Positions 18,114-26,995 of a stretch of DNA of 64,000 nt are shown piece by piece. The stretch's first letter is position 1. Each line of letters opens with the position of its first letter. The stretch covers positions 31,000-94,999 of the forward strand of contig CANFUT010000017.1 of the NCBI GenBank assembly GCA_947450325.1, written 5' to 3'. The notes under the pieces are model-generated. The model made no database searches, had not been told where the DNA came from, and saw nothing but the letters and a program-made list of their open reading frames with translations. Both the position numbers and the translations under genes were made by a program. This DNA is from Flavobacteriia bacterium. Its GTDB lineage: Bacteria; Bacteroidota; Bacteroidia; Flavobacteriales_D; Crocinitomicaceae.

Positions 18114-19433
18114 ATGTTATACCGCATATTAAAAGTAATTGTTGCCATCGGAATCAGACTTTATTACAAAGAAATAAAAGTCAAAAACCGCAAGCAATTG
18201 AATGTAAATGGACCTTGTATTATTCTCGCGAATCATCCGAATACTTTGATGGATGCTTGGGTAATCGGAAATATTTGTAAACAACCGATTCACTACATGG
18301 CGAAAGCGACCTTGTTTAATTCTCCGCTCAAACAAAAGATTTTGCGCAGCTTAAACATGATTCCAATCAATCGCCGTGGTGAAGGAAAAATTGCTGGCGT
18401 TGCGAATCAAGATTCTTTTGAAGCTTGTTATCGTGTGTTGGAAGAAGGAAAAACTTTGGTCATTTTTCCTGAAGGAACAAGTTACCTTGAACGACATTTG
18501 CGAGAATTGAAAACGGGTGCTGCACGCATCGCATTGGAAGTTGAAAATAGAAATCAAGGAAATTTACATGTGCAAATCGTTCCTTTGGGATTGAATTATT
18601 TGAAAGCAAATCGCTTCAGAAGCGACATTTTGGTGCAAGTAGGAAATCCAATGTCGGTCGAATCCTATTTGGAAGATTACCAACAAAGCGCTGGAACTGC
18701 CGCCAAACGTTTGACCGAACAAATTCGAATTCGCCTAGAACAATTGCTTTTCAATTCCGCTGCGAAAGAGGAAGAAGAGTTGACCGAATCGTTGCACGAA
18801 ATTTTCACTTCAAAATACATCAAAAATGAAGGAAAAGGCGTGGAAGGCGAAGTTAAATTGATCAAACAAATCCGCGACAAAATTTCTGAAATCACCATCA
18901 CACAACCTTGGAAATTGGATGAAATCAAATCGCGTTTAATTCAACTTCAATGGCAATTAAATAAATTCGAAATCCGCGCTGATTTTTTAGACAGAAGATT
19001 TCGCTCGGTTATGTTTTTGAGACAAATAGCCATGTCGATCCTGTTTTTAGTAATCGGTTTACCTTTATTTCTTTATGGCGTTTTACACAGTATTTTGCCT
19101 TTCAAATTGATCGATATTTTGGTGCCAAAAATGACCAAAGAAGTGGAATATTACGCGCCCATGGCTGTTTTACTCGGACTTGTGCTTTATCCTTTGACTT
19201 ATTTGGGCTTTGCTTACGGCGTTCAATGGTTGTTTGACCTCACTTTCTGGGAAAAATTCGCCTATTTCTGGAGTTTGCCGATTTTCGGGCTATTTGCTTT
19301 TTCATTTTTCAAATACCTAAAACACATCGCTTTCAAATGGAAATTTGTGTTTTTGATGATCAACAACAAGCAAACGATGTTGGAGTTGCAAACGCAGAAG
19401 AATGAATTGCGGGAGTTGATTTTTGGGGAGTAG
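18114..19433 (+). CDS. PlsC-family acyltransferase with C-terminal membrane region
   Basis: 439 residues. N-terminal acyltransferase domain (about 20-220): the catalytic block is NHPNTLMDAW, the substrate loop NRRGEG, and the glycerol-phosphate site FPEGTS. The histidine-aspartate spacing is HX5D, as in the fungal/plant GPAT-like branch and many Bacteroidota homologues, rather than the classic HX4D. The C-terminal half has a helical linker (about 225-305) and three or four hydrophobic segments (about 305-410). It probably acylates glycerol 3-phosphate or lysophosphatidate in phospholipid synthesis, or a related lipid. Monocistronic. Confidence 0.85.
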   Translation: MLYRILKVIVAIGIRLYYKEIKVKNRKQLNVNGPCIILANHPNTLMDAWVIGNICKQPIHYMAKATLFNSPLKQKILRSLNMIPINRRGEGKIAGVANQDSFEACYRVLEEGKTLVIFPEGTSYLERHLRELKTGAARIALEVENRNQGNLHVQIVPLGLNYLKANRFRSDILVQVGNPMSVESYLEDYQQSAGTAAKRLTEQIRIRLEQLLFNSAAKEEEELTESLHEIFTSKYIKNEGKGVEGEVKLIKQIRDKISEITITQPWKLDEIKSRLIQLQWQLNKFEIRADFLDRRFRSVMFLRQIAMSILFLVIGLPLFLYGVLHSILPFKLIDILVPKMTKEVEYYAPMAVLLGLVLYPLTYLGFAYGVQWLFDLTFWEKFAYFWSLPIFGLFAFSFFKYLKHIAFKWKFVFLMINNKQTMLELQTQKNELRELIFGE

Positions 19434-19436
19434 AAA

Positions 19437-19847
19437 CTATTTCATCTCAAAATACTTTACCGCCAATTCATAACTTTCCATCCCAAATCCAAAAATGCAA
19501 CCTTTGCAAACTGGCGAAATCAAGGATGTATGTCTGAATGATTCTCTTGCGCTGATATTCGAAATATGCACTTCCACAACGGGCGTTTCAACGGCTGCAA
19601 TGCAATCGCGAATCGCGACACTTGTGTGTGTGTATCCGCCCGCATTCAAAATAATTCCATCCACTTTCGCAGCTTGAATTTGATTGATAATTTCGCCTTC
19701 AACATTCGATTGAAAATAAGTCAAATTTGCTTTGGTCTTGGTTTTCAAGGTTTCAAAATAAGCCTCAAAAGTCATATCGCCATATACCGATGTTTCGCGC
19801 TGACCAAGTAAATTCAAATTGGGTCCGTTAATGATTAAAATGTTCAT
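19437..19847 (-). CDS. aroQ: 3-dehydroquinate dehydratase, type II
   Basis: Third step of the shikimate pathway, dehydrating 3-dehydroquinate. 136 residues from ATG at 19847. The N-terminus MNILIINGPNLNLLGQRE is the family signature, with the catalytic tyrosine in SVYGD, LNAGGYTHTS in the middle and EVHISNISARESFRH around the second catalytic histidine. ATG at 19859 is an alternative start but adds four residues before the standard N-terminus. It is divergent from xerD with only 23 nt between starts, so they share a short regulatory region containing two TTCATATTTG copies. Confidence 0.95.
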   Translation of the reverse strand: MNILIINGPNLNLLGQRETSVYGDMTFEAYFETLKTKTKANLTYFQSNVEGEIINQIQAAKVDGIILNAGGYTHTSVAIRDCIAAVETPVVEVHISNISARESFRHTSLISPVCKGCIFGFGMESYELAVKYFEMK

Positions 19848-19870
19848 ATTTGTATTCATATTTGCATGCA

Positions 19871-20770
19871 ATGACTTGGGAACGCTATATTAAGCATTTT
19901 GTTTCGTATTTGAAAATCGAAAAAGGTTTGGCTGAAAATTCAATTTTGGCTTACCAGCGTGATGTGTTTAATTTAATGGATTTCGCTATCAAGCAAGGAA
20001 TTGAAGTTGAAGCGATTCGTGTGGTGCATTTGAAAGCGTTTTTGACTTCCATCAACGAATTGGGAATTGGTGCACGAAGTCAGGCAAGAATGATTTCTGG
20101 AATCAAACAATTTTTTCTCTTTTTGATTTTGGAAGATGTCATCAAAAACGACCCCAGCGAATTGCTCGAAATGCCGAAAATTGGCAAAAAACTTCCCGAA
20201 GTTTTGGAAATTGAAGAAATTGACGCTTTGATTGCAGCGATTGATTTGAGCAAAAACGAAGGTCACAGAAACCGCGCCATGTTGGAAACGCTTTACAGTT
20301 GCGGTTTGCGTGTGAGTGAATTAGTCAACTTGCGATTTTCGGATTTGTTTTTTGAAGAAGGTTTTATCCGCGTCATCGGAAAAGGAAACAAAGAAAGATT
20401 GGTTCCTGTGAGTCCAAGTGTGGAGAAGGAAATCGGAATTTACAACGATTTTATTCGCCGTCACCAACACATTCAACCAGGAAATGAAAATGTCGTTTTC
20501 TTAAATCGCCGCGGAGCAAAATTGACACGCGTGATGATTTTCACCATCATCAAAAATTTGGCAAACGAAATTGGATTGCAAAAGAATATCAGTCCGCATA
20601 CTTTCCGACATTCTTTCGCAACACATTTGCTCGAAGGCGGTGCCAATTTGCGTGCAATTCAAGAAATGCTGGGACATGAATCAATCACAACCACAGAAAT
20701 TTACACGCATTTAGACCAAAGATTTATCCGCGAAGCAATCATTTCCTATCATCCGAGAAATATCAAATAG
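19871..20770 (+). CDS. xerD: Tyrosine recombinase XerD
   Basis: Site-specific recombinase that, with XerC, resolves chromosome dimers at dif during division. 299 residues from ATG at 19871 (a TTG seven codons upstream is rejected because it falls in the shared promoter region). N-terminal SAM-like core-binding domain (about 1-105), catalytic domain (about 110-290). The catalytic set is visible: R in GLRVSEL, K in GKGNKER, HxxR in HTFRHSF, H in LGHESI and the nucleophile Y in TEIYTHLD. No phage or integron context, so this is the housekeeping enzyme rather than a mobile-element integrase. Confidence 0.92.
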   Translation: MTWERYIKHFVSYLKIEKGLAENSILAYQRDVFNLMDFAIKQGIEVEAIRVVHLKAFLTSINELGIGARSQARMISGIKQFFLFLILEDVIKNDPSELLEMPKIGKKLPEVLEIEEIDALIAAIDLSKNEGHRNRAMLETLYSCGLRVSELVNLRFSDLFFEEGFIRVIGKGNKERLVPVSPSVEKEIGIYNDFIRRHQHIQPGNENVVFLNRRGAKLTRVMIFTIIKNLANEIGLQKNISPHTFRHSFATHLLEGGANLRAIQEMLGHESITTTEIYTHLDQRFIREAIISYHPRNIK

Positions 20771-21017
20771 ACTTGGAGACTCCTCCGTGTTCTTTTCGAT
20801 AATTTTCAATCAATTGATTCAAAGAATCCAAATAATCGGATAGATTTTTTTGGTCAATCGTGGGATTTTCTTCCGTCGGAATAGAGACGGGCATTTCAGT
20901 TAAAAACTTAGACAATTCAGGCTCATTTTTTCGAATCCAAAGTGTTTTCGCTAAAATTTGCTCATTCAAAATTTGAATCGGTGTTTTCTCTTCGAAATTT
21001 TCGTTGCTACTTTTCAT
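20763..21017 (-). CDS. Small acidic hypothetical protein
   Basis: 84 residues from ATG at 21017 (MKSSNENFEEKTPIQIL). No signal peptide or membrane segment; it is rich in Glu, Asn and Leu and likely helical at its C-terminus (LSDYLDSLNQLIENYRKE). It overlaps the 3' end of the convergent xerD by 8 nt. No family recognised. The amino-acid composition looks coding, but support is modest. Confidence 0.5.
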   Translation of the reverse strand: MKSSNENFEEKTPIQILNEQILAKTLWIRKNEPELSKFLTEMPVSIPTEENPTIDQKNLSDYLDSLNQLIENYRKEHGGVSKSI

Positions 21018-21179
21018 AATCGTGGATTTTATTTTCTTCAAGGTAGTTCGATAAAACAGATTTAAAGTTTAATTGACAGTATTTCATGCTCAAATTTTGA
21101 TTTATTGTGAGTAATTCAAATAAACATTGACTTGTTAACTAATTGAGCGATTTTAAAAGCTTTGCTTGAATTAATAGCT

Positions 21180-21187
21180 TAATTTTG
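21180..21187 (+). promoter_or_regulatory. Probable -7 box for the 744-residue protein gene
   Basis: TAATTTTG fits TAnnTTTG, 23 nt before the ATG at 21211. A TTG is present upstream with a 15-nt spacer, shorter than ideal. Confidence 0.45.
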
Positions 21188-21210
21188 GAATCATTGATAA
21201 AGTCAAAATT

Positions 21211-23445
21211 ATGTTCAATCGGGTTTTTCTATTTGTAATTGGTATCATCAGCATCGCATGGATTACTTATGTTGGTTTTGATTTACTGGATCGCTCAGAT
21301 AAAATTACTCCGCAAAATATTTTTGACTCACGCGACGGCGAAATTCTGATTGTAAACAGAACCAAAGAATTGGATTTAAATCAATTGGATTTCAAAATTC
21401 AAAGTGAATTTAAAGTTTGGATGGATACTTTGTTGGCTGCTCCATTTCCAAATGAACGCATTTTTGTGTCGAGAAAAAGAACTTTGATTGTGATTGAATT
21501 GCCTGTGATTTGGAGCGAAACGGTTGCCAATAAATATTTCAAATCCAAAAACATCACACTATCGAAAGTAAATGAAGATGAATTTACCATCGGCAATGGA
21601 ACCAAAGTACGTTTTCAACGCAACTTTTTATTGATCTCAAAATCTGAAATCGAACCAACTGAAGAAGCTTTGGAATGGCCACTTTGGGATAAAAAAGCAA
21701 CCGCAAGTATCATTCAATTGAATCAACCTTTGTTGTCAACGGATGTTTATTTCAAAACTGACGGAACCGTTTCTTATCAGACGAAATACAGCAAAAATAT
21801 CAACAGTAAAAAAGTCGATGACCAAGATATCTTCGCCGAAGTATTGCCGAATAAATTGAAAAATTACCATTTCTATGAAAAGAAATTTGCGCTTTCTTCG
21901 GAAGTAATTTCAGAAGAAAGTCCACTTTACAAATGGGCAGAATTTGGTTATGTTTCATTCGAATACCAAGGAAAAAAATGCATTGTTTCAGATTATCTCA
22001 GCGGTCAAGATCCATTTGTGGTGATTAGTGAAGAAATGTCGAATGCAGATACAACGACAAACGCTTCAACTCGACAATATCGCAAAATTCAATTGACAAA
22101 ATCGTTTCCAAGCAATGTGTCCAAAGGATTTTACATGATGTACTTAGCGGACAAAATCGTGATTTCTGAAAGCAAGGAAACTTGTCAAGCGATTGTTGCT
22201 GATTATGAATTAGGAAAAACAGTCGCGTTGACCGAGAACATCAAAAATGCGATTTATCAAAAATTGCCAAAGAAAGTTTCTGAGCGATTCATTTCAGGAA
22301 ACATTGCTTTTGCGCAAAGTGCGTATCAAAACATTTTGATCAAAACGCAAATCTTCCGTTTGATGGTTGAAGAGCAAGAATTGGAAGAAGTTGAAATTCC
22401 GAAGGAAATGAGTTGGTCTCAGACGATTGATGGACGCGTGATCCAGTTTTTAGGGCGCGGAAATCAACAATACATTTGGACTTCTGCAGGTAAATTGGTT
22501 TCTATTTCAAACAAACAATTGCGTTGGAAAATCAACGTGGAAGGAACATTGATTAGCGATCCACAATTCGTCGAATGGCAAGGAAATGTCGCCAATGTGA
22601 TTTTGTTTAATACAGATTCTAAAATTTATTTAATCAACGAATCTGGACAAAATATCGCAGGTTTCCCCTTTCAAGTTGACAACAATGCGACAAACGGCGC
22701 TACATTCTTCAAATCTAAAAATGGTGGAAATTTAGTCGTCATGGATGAACGTGAGCAATTGTTGCACATCGATTCAAGAGGGAAATTGGTGAATACGCTG
22801 AAAATGAACGTTGGAAATGTCAAAAATCCAGTGGATGTTTTCGTGCAAAAAGGAAATTTGATTGCTGTTATAACAGGTTCAGAAAGAACGCAAACAGTGA
22901 ATTTACAAAAACACAAAATTGTAAAGACGCACGAAGCGATGCCACAAGACAGAATTTCTGTTAGTTCCGAAAATGGTCCAAGTTATTTCGCAGTGCAAAA
23001 TGGATCGTTGAAAAAATTGGATTATACGGGTAAAGAAACTGTTTTGGCGAACTATCCAAATGCGAAACAATTCAAATTAATTGAAGGCAAAAATTTCAGT
23101 TACCTTGCATTTATCAGTTATAACAAAATTCACGTGTTGAATCAACAAGGTGTAAAATTATTCCAATTTGATATTCCATTCAAAGAATTGGCTTCGTATG
23201 ACGTCATCACTTTGCAAAATGGAAAAACCTATATTGCGATGATTGATGCCATTGAAAATAATTTGTACGTTTTTGATCGCTACGAAAAAAACTACACCCA
23301 AAAACCATTGGAAGGAAAAGAACAAGTAATTCTGTCTGAAAAAGGAAATAACAATTTGGTTGTCACCACTTCAGGAAATGGATTTGTCGTACAATATTTT
23401 GATATCTTAAAACAACAAAGTAGTGCTTCCGGACAAGAGGAATAA
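21211..23445 (+). CDS. Large membrane-anchored protein with probable beta-propeller C-terminus, unknown
   Basis: 744 residues. An N-terminal hydrophobic helix (about 4-26, VFLFVIGIISIAWITYVGF) acts as anchor or uncleaved signal. Residues ~45-380 form a globular part without a recognised domain (a DUF3352-like resemblance is possible but weak). From about 400 on there are repeated beta-strand blades with turns of the form 'SAGKLVSI', 'ESGQNIAGFPF', 'SRGKLVNTLK', 'QQGVKLFQFD', consistent with a six- or seven-bladed PQQ/WD-like propeller facing the periplasm. Codon use is like its neighbours. Monocistronic between divergent and convergent genes. Function unknown. Confidence 0.6.
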   Translation: MFNRVFLFVIGIISIAWITYVGFDLLDRSDKITPQNIFDSRDGEILIVNRTKELDLNQLDFKIQSEFKVWMDTLLAAPFPNERIFVSRKRTLIVIELPVIWSETVANKYFKSKNITLSKVNEDEFTIGNGTKVRFQRNFLLISKSEIEPTEEALEWPLWDKKATASIIQLNQPLLSTDVYFKTDGTVSYQTKYSKNINSKKVDDQDIFAEVLPNKLKNYHFYEKKFALSSEVISEESPLYKWAEFGYVSFEYQGKKCIVSDYLSGQDPFVVISEEMSNADTTTNASTRQYRKIQLTKSFPSNVSKGFYMMYLADKIVISESKETCQAIVADYELGKTVALTENIKNAIYQKLPKKVSERFISGNIAFAQSAYQNILIKTQIFRLMVEEQELEEVEIPKEMSWSQTIDGRVIQFLGRGNQQYIWTSAGKLVSISNKQLRWKINVEGTLISDPQFVEWQGNVANVILFNTDSKIYLINESGQNIAGFPFQVDNNATNGATFFKSKNGGNLVVMDEREQLLHIDSRGKLVNTLKMNVGNVKNPVDVFVQKGNLIAVITGSERTQTVNLQKHKIVKTHEAMPQDRISVSSENGPSYFAVQNGSLKKLDYTGKETVLANYPNAKQFKLIEGKNFSYLAFISYNKIHVLNQQGVKLFQFDIPFKELASYDVITLQNGKTYIAMIDAIENNLYVFDRYEKNYTQKPLEGKEQVILSEKGNNNLVVTTSGNGFVVQYFDILKQQSSASGQEE

Positions 23446-23446
23446 A

Positions 23447-24073
23447 TTATTTTTTCAAAATATATTTCAATTCATTTAGAATCAAAGCTGTTGCACCCCA
23501 TATTTGTTTTTCATTAATTTGAAAACAAGGAATATTCTTCATCGTTACAGCATTTGAAATCTTGAATTCCATTGTTCTTATGTTTGAATCATCCAATAAA
23601 TCATCCATGGTAATGGTAAATATTGATTCAACTTCTCTTTCATCTGGCGTGAATGCTGGTTTTTCAGGATAAAAAAACAAAAATGGCTCAACGTGAAAAT
23701 TACTCACAGGAATGTAAACGGATGTCAATTTTCCTATCAAATGATTGTCAAAAAGCTGAATTCCAACTTCCTCCCAACATTCTCTTATGGCAGTGAATGC
23801 CAAATTTTCATCACTCAATTCTCTTTTTCCGCCCGGAAAACTAACTTGTCCGCTGTGACTACCGTCATACGATGGTCGTTGTATTAAAGTACAATGCTGT
23901 TTTCCATTTTCTTCGAAAAGCATCACAGCAACTGCAGATTCTTTCACGTCTACAGCTTCTTTCAAAGCGTTACTCGAAAGCGGTCTATTGACTGGCATCA
24001 TGCTTTTATGCGCCTCCTCTCCAGGAAGTTCTGCCTGAAATAATTGAATTAAGTTTTGGTTAAAAGGATGCAT
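23447..24073 (-). CDS. NUDIX hydrolase, CoA pyrophosphatase type
   Basis: 208 residues. The NUDIX box is present as GGKRELSDENLAFTAIRECW followed by EEVGI, with the metal-binding REXXEE glutamates. Directly upstream, IQRPSYDGSHSGQVSFPGG matches the extra signature of the NUDT7/NUDT8/YeaB group, which split coenzyme A or its esters into 4'-phosphopantetheine and 3',5'-ADP. It begins immediately after the stop of the upstream lipoprotein gene (no gap), so the two form an operon. The 3' end nearly abuts the convergent gene. Confidence 0.88.
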   Translation of the reverse strand: MHPFNQNLIQLFQAELPGEEAHKSMMPVNRPLSSNALKEAVDVKESAVAVMLFEENGKQHCTLIQRPSYDGSHSGQVSFPGGKRELSDENLAFTAIRECWEEVGIQLFDNHLIGKLTSVYIPVSNFHVEPFLFFYPEKPAFTPDEREVESIFTITMDDLLDDSNIRTMEFKISNAVTMKNIPCFQINEKQIWGATALILNELKYILKK

Positions 24074-24670
24074 TTATCTGACTGATTGAATGATTTTTTT
24101 GAAGTCATCAAATAAATAAGTCGATAAATCTTGACTTGTAATAAACTGAAAAACATACCATTGATTGTTCTTCTCAACCGTTGCAATCACATATTTCATG
24201 TCGTAATCATATTCATCAACACGACCATAAATTACTTCCATCGAACCAGGGAGTTTCGAACCTTTAGGCAAGTCGGTTTTGATTGAATTTTCTAAATATT
24301 GAAAGGAATTTCGTCGTTGATTCATATAAAACTCATGTACCGCAGTTAATTTTGGTACTTCTTCATCAAACGAGAACGAATATTCATCTGCTTCGTTTGC
24401 GTCAAAATGTTCAACAGAGATATAGACGCCTAATTGATAATTTACTTTTGAAAGTCCATCCGATTTATACATGAAATCCGTATTTCCTTTTTCTAAGTTT
24501 TTCGGTAAGTCAAAATTTATTCCTTTGAAATAATTTCTTTTCCAATTTTTAAAATCATAATGGTTTGCGCGCAAATTTTTCAAATCTTGCGTATTCAAAT
24601 CCGGCGTTGGACAAGCACATAGAATCAACCAAAGCGATGAAAAAAGGGTAAAATAGAAGATTATTTTCAT
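24074..24670 (-). CDS. Putative lipoprotein of unknown function
   Basis: 198 residues. N-terminal signal with a possible lipobox (LILCAC, cysteine around residue 20; two cysteines flank an alanine, so the exact lipidated residue is uncertain). The mature part is soluble alpha/beta with aromatic-rich strands (QWYVFQFITSQDLSTYLFDD) and resembles small PsbP/DUF1795-like stress proteins only in general style. It is followed without a gap by the NUDIX hydrolase gene. No family is claimed. Confidence 0.6.
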   Translation of the reverse strand: MKIIFYFTLFSSLWLILCACPTPDLNTQDLKNLRANHYDFKNWKRNYFKGINFDLPKNLEKGNTDFMYKSDGLSKVNYQLGVYISVEHFDANEADEYSFSFDEEVPKLTAVHEFYMNQRRNSFQYLENSIKTDLPKGSKLPGSMEVIYGRVDEYDYDMKYVIATVEKNNQWYVFQFITSQDLSTYLFDDFKKIIQSVR

Positions 24671-24774
24671 TCAGCTAAGGTATAAAAAATCAAGAATAAA
24701 ATTTAAGTCAAGTAACCATTTATTTATAGTTTGATTTTTGTCGATTGTTTTTAGATGAATTTAAAAAATTAAAG

Positions 24775-24874
24775 TTGGTACCAGCGGTACCAAATCTTTT
24801 TAACGACGAATGAAATGAGTCGCTAAAAACAACCACCAATGATTTGTTTTTGGCGTGCGTTTTTGGATAAAAAC
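24775..24874. repeat. Run of four hairpins in an intergenic gap; candidate dispersed element
   Basis: The 364-bp gap 24671-25034 has no convincing gene; an open frame over 24720-24905 on the minus strand lacks coding character. It holds TTGGTACC/GGTACCAA (24775-24782/24786-24793, 3-nt loop), CGAC/GTCG (24804-24807/24819-24822), AAAAACAA/TTGTTTTT (24825-24832/24844-24851) and GTTTTT/AAAAAC (24859-24864/24869-24874, 4-nt loop). Four adjacent inverted repeats exceed what I expect by chance, though two are low-complexity. It could be a mobile repeat, a structured RNA, or a terminator plus remnants. Confidence 0.4.
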
Positions 24875-24998
24875 CATGACGAAAACTACATTGAATATTC
24901 AACAATAAAGAATCTAAAAAATAAATTTATCGGCGACGAAAATTCATCTAATCCCTTTTCAACTGCAATTCAAAATTTCCTGACAAAAAAATAATCCC

Positions 24999-25006
24999 TA
25001 ACTTTG
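24999..25006 (+). promoter_or_regulatory. Probable -7 box of trhO-lgt-lnt
   Basis: TAACTTTG fits TAnnTTTG and ends 28 nt before the trhO ATG. No TTG at the standard distance. Confidence 0.5.
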
Positions 25007-25034
25007 TGCTTTCTTTAATTAATACAAGCATAGC

Positions 25035-26117
25035 ATGCAACTGTGGAACACATTAAGTAAAGAGGATTTGGTAAAAAAATTAAACGAAAGCGGTTATCAA
25101 TTTGTAACTGTTTCTTTTTACCAATATGCACAAATTGCAAATCCTCCATTGTTTAGAGATCATTTATTTTTAAAATGTTCTGAATTAGATGTCGTTGGGC
25201 GAATTTATGTCGCACACGAAGGAATAAATGCACAAATTTCTGTGCCGATTCCCAATTTCGAAAAGTTCAGGAATATGCTTTACGAAATCGAGTTTTTAAA
25301 TGGAATCAGATTGAATATTGCAGTAGACGAATCAGCAACTGAACATCCTTTCCTAAAATTAAAAATCAAAGTTCGAGACAAAATTTTAGCTGATGGTTTG
25401 AATGACCAAACGTTTGACGTTACCAATAAGGGAATTCATTTAAATGCTGCAGAATTCAATGAATTGACAAATGATCCAAATACAATCTTAATTGATTTTA
25501 GGAATCACTATGAAAGTGAAGTTGGACATTTCAAAGGTGCAATCACGCCTGATGTGGATACTTTTAGAGAATCTTTGCCTATTATCGAAGAATCAATTTT
25601 GAAAGGAAACGAGGATAAAAATATTGTGATGTATTGCACAGGCGGAATCAGATGTGAAAAAGCATCCGCTTGGTATAAACACAGAGGTTTTAAAAATGTA
25701 CATCAATTAGAAGGTGGAATCATCAAATACGCCAACGATTGCGATAAATTAGGCATTGAAAATAAATTTGTAGGAAAAAATTTCGTTTTCGATGAAAGAC
25801 GAGGCGAGCGAATTACTCCAGATGTGATTTCCAATTGTCATCAATGCGGTGAAGCTTGCGACGTGCATACAAACTGTGCAAACGATGGTTGCCATTTACT
25901 TTTCATTCAATGCGAAAATTGCAAAGCCAAATATGACAACTGCTGCTCTCAAGAATGCACTGATATTCATCATTTGCCTTTGGAAGAACAAAAAGCATTG
26001 CGCAAAGGCAACGTTGTGAGCAATAAAATTTTCAAAAAAGGTCGTTCTGAAAAGTTAATTTTCAAAGAAAACAACCAAAAACCATTATCTTTCGCTTCAG
26101 AATCTCAAAATCAATAA
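25035..26117 (+). CDS. trhO: tRNA uridine(34) hydroxylase (rhodanese-domain TrhO/YceA)
   Basis: Oxygen-dependent hydroxylase that makes 5-hydroxyuridine at the wobble position of tRNAs, a precursor of mo5U/cmo5U. 360 residues. The N-terminal acylphosphatase-like region (about 20-120) contains RIYVAHEGINAQISVP; the rhodanese domain (about 130-230) has the active-site loop MYCTGGIRCEKA with the conserved cysteine; a cysteine-rich C-terminal region (about 270-320, CHQCGEACDVHTNC) probably binds zinc. The stop is 1 nt from the lgt start, so trhO and lgt are in one operon. Confidence 0.93.
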   Translation: MQLWNTLSKEDLVKKLNESGYQFVTVSFYQYAQIANPPLFRDHLFLKCSELDVVGRIYVAHEGINAQISVPIPNFEKFRNMLYEIEFLNGIRLNIAVDESATEHPFLKLKIKVRDKILADGLNDQTFDVTNKGIHLNAAEFNELTNDPNTILIDFRNHYESEVGHFKGAITPDVDTFRESLPIIEESILKGNEDKNIVMYCTGGIRCEKASAWYKHRGFKNVHQLEGGIIKYANDCDKLGIENKFVGKNFVFDERRGERITPDVISNCHQCGEACDVHTNCANDGCHLLFIQCENCKAKYDNCCSQECTDIHHLPLEEQKALRKGNVVSNKIFKKGRSEKLIFKENNQKPLSFASESQNQ

Positions 26118-26118
26118 A

Positions 26119-26970
26119 ATGAATTTAGTCATCGATTGGAAAGTCAGTTCAGAAATTATTCCCGGTTGGGCAACGCCAAACTTATACGGATTGCTTTTTG
26201 TAACAGGATTGATTATTGGATTTTTAGTGATCAAAAGAATGTTCAAGAAAGAAGGGATTCCTGAATCATTATTGGACAAACTATTAATTTACATAGTTTT
26301 AGCAACAATTATTGGTGCAAGATTAGGACATGTGTTTTTCTACGATTGGGAAGCGTATAAAGCGGATCCAATTGCGATTTTTAAGATTTGGGAAGGTGGA
26401 TTGGCATCTCATGGTGCGGCGATATTGATTTTGGTTGCGCTGTATATTTTTTCTAAAAAAGAATCCAAACGTCCAATGATTTGGGTGCTAGATCGCGTGG
26501 CTGCGCCAATTGCAATTGCAGGATGTTTTATCCGATTAGGGAATTTGGTAAATCATGAAATCATTGGTGTTCCAACAGATTTGCCGTGGGGATTTATTTT
26601 CAATAATGCGGGTGATGATTATTTGGTTGAAGGATTACAAGTGGCGCGCCATCCAGCGCAATTGTATGAAGCAATTTATTATTTCTTTACATTTTTCCTG
26701 TTGATGTATTTGTATTGGAAAACCAATGCGAGAAACAAACCAGGAATTATTTTTGGAACTTTCATGATTGTGCTTTGGACAGGAAGATTGCTGATTGAAT
26801 TTGTAAAAGTAGGACAAACCGAACGCGACAATGTGATGGCTTTGAATACTGGCCAAATGTTGAGTATTCCTTTCATCATTGCCGGAATTGTGATTCTGTA
26901 TTTCGGAATAAAAAGTAAACCAAAAGCCGAAACTTCTCCAAGTGAATCTTTGGATTCCAAAGTAAATTAG
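26119..26970 (+). CDS. lgt: Prolipoprotein diacylglyceryl transferase
   Basis: First enzyme of lipoprotein maturation: moves diacylglycerol from phosphatidylglycerol to the lipobox cysteine in the inner membrane. 283 residues with about seven hydrophobic segments. Signatures include GARLGHVFFYDW, IWEGGLASHGA, the FIRLGNLVNHEIIG block with the catalytic arginine and asparagine, and RHPAQLYEA. It follows trhO by 1 nt and precedes lnt by 25 nt. Having lgt and lnt side by side is logical and less common than a scattered arrangement. Confidence 0.95.
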   Translation: MNLVIDWKVSSEIIPGWATPNLYGLLFVTGLIIGFLVIKRMFKKEGIPESLLDKLLIYIVLATIIGARLGHVFFYDWEAYKADPIAIFKIWEGGLASHGAAILILVALYIFSKKESKRPMIWVLDRVAAPIAIAGCFIRLGNLVNHEIIGVPTDLPWGFIFNNAGDDYLVEGLQVARHPAQLYEAIYYFFTFFLLMYLYWKTNARNKPGIIFGTFMIVLWTGRLLIEFVKVGQTERDNVMALNTGQMLSIPFIIAGIVILYFGIKSKPKAETSPSESLDSKVN

Positions 26971-26995
26971 TTTCATTTCAATCTATCTTATTCAA

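Noticed and set aside
19871..20770. Phage or integron integrase
   Set aside because: Full XerD length and motifs, chromosomal neighbours, and no att sites or mobile genes nearby.
24720..24905. 61-codon open frame on the minus strand
   Set aside because: It spans the four-hairpin element, has no signal of coding use and no promoter or conserved domain; treated as non-coding.
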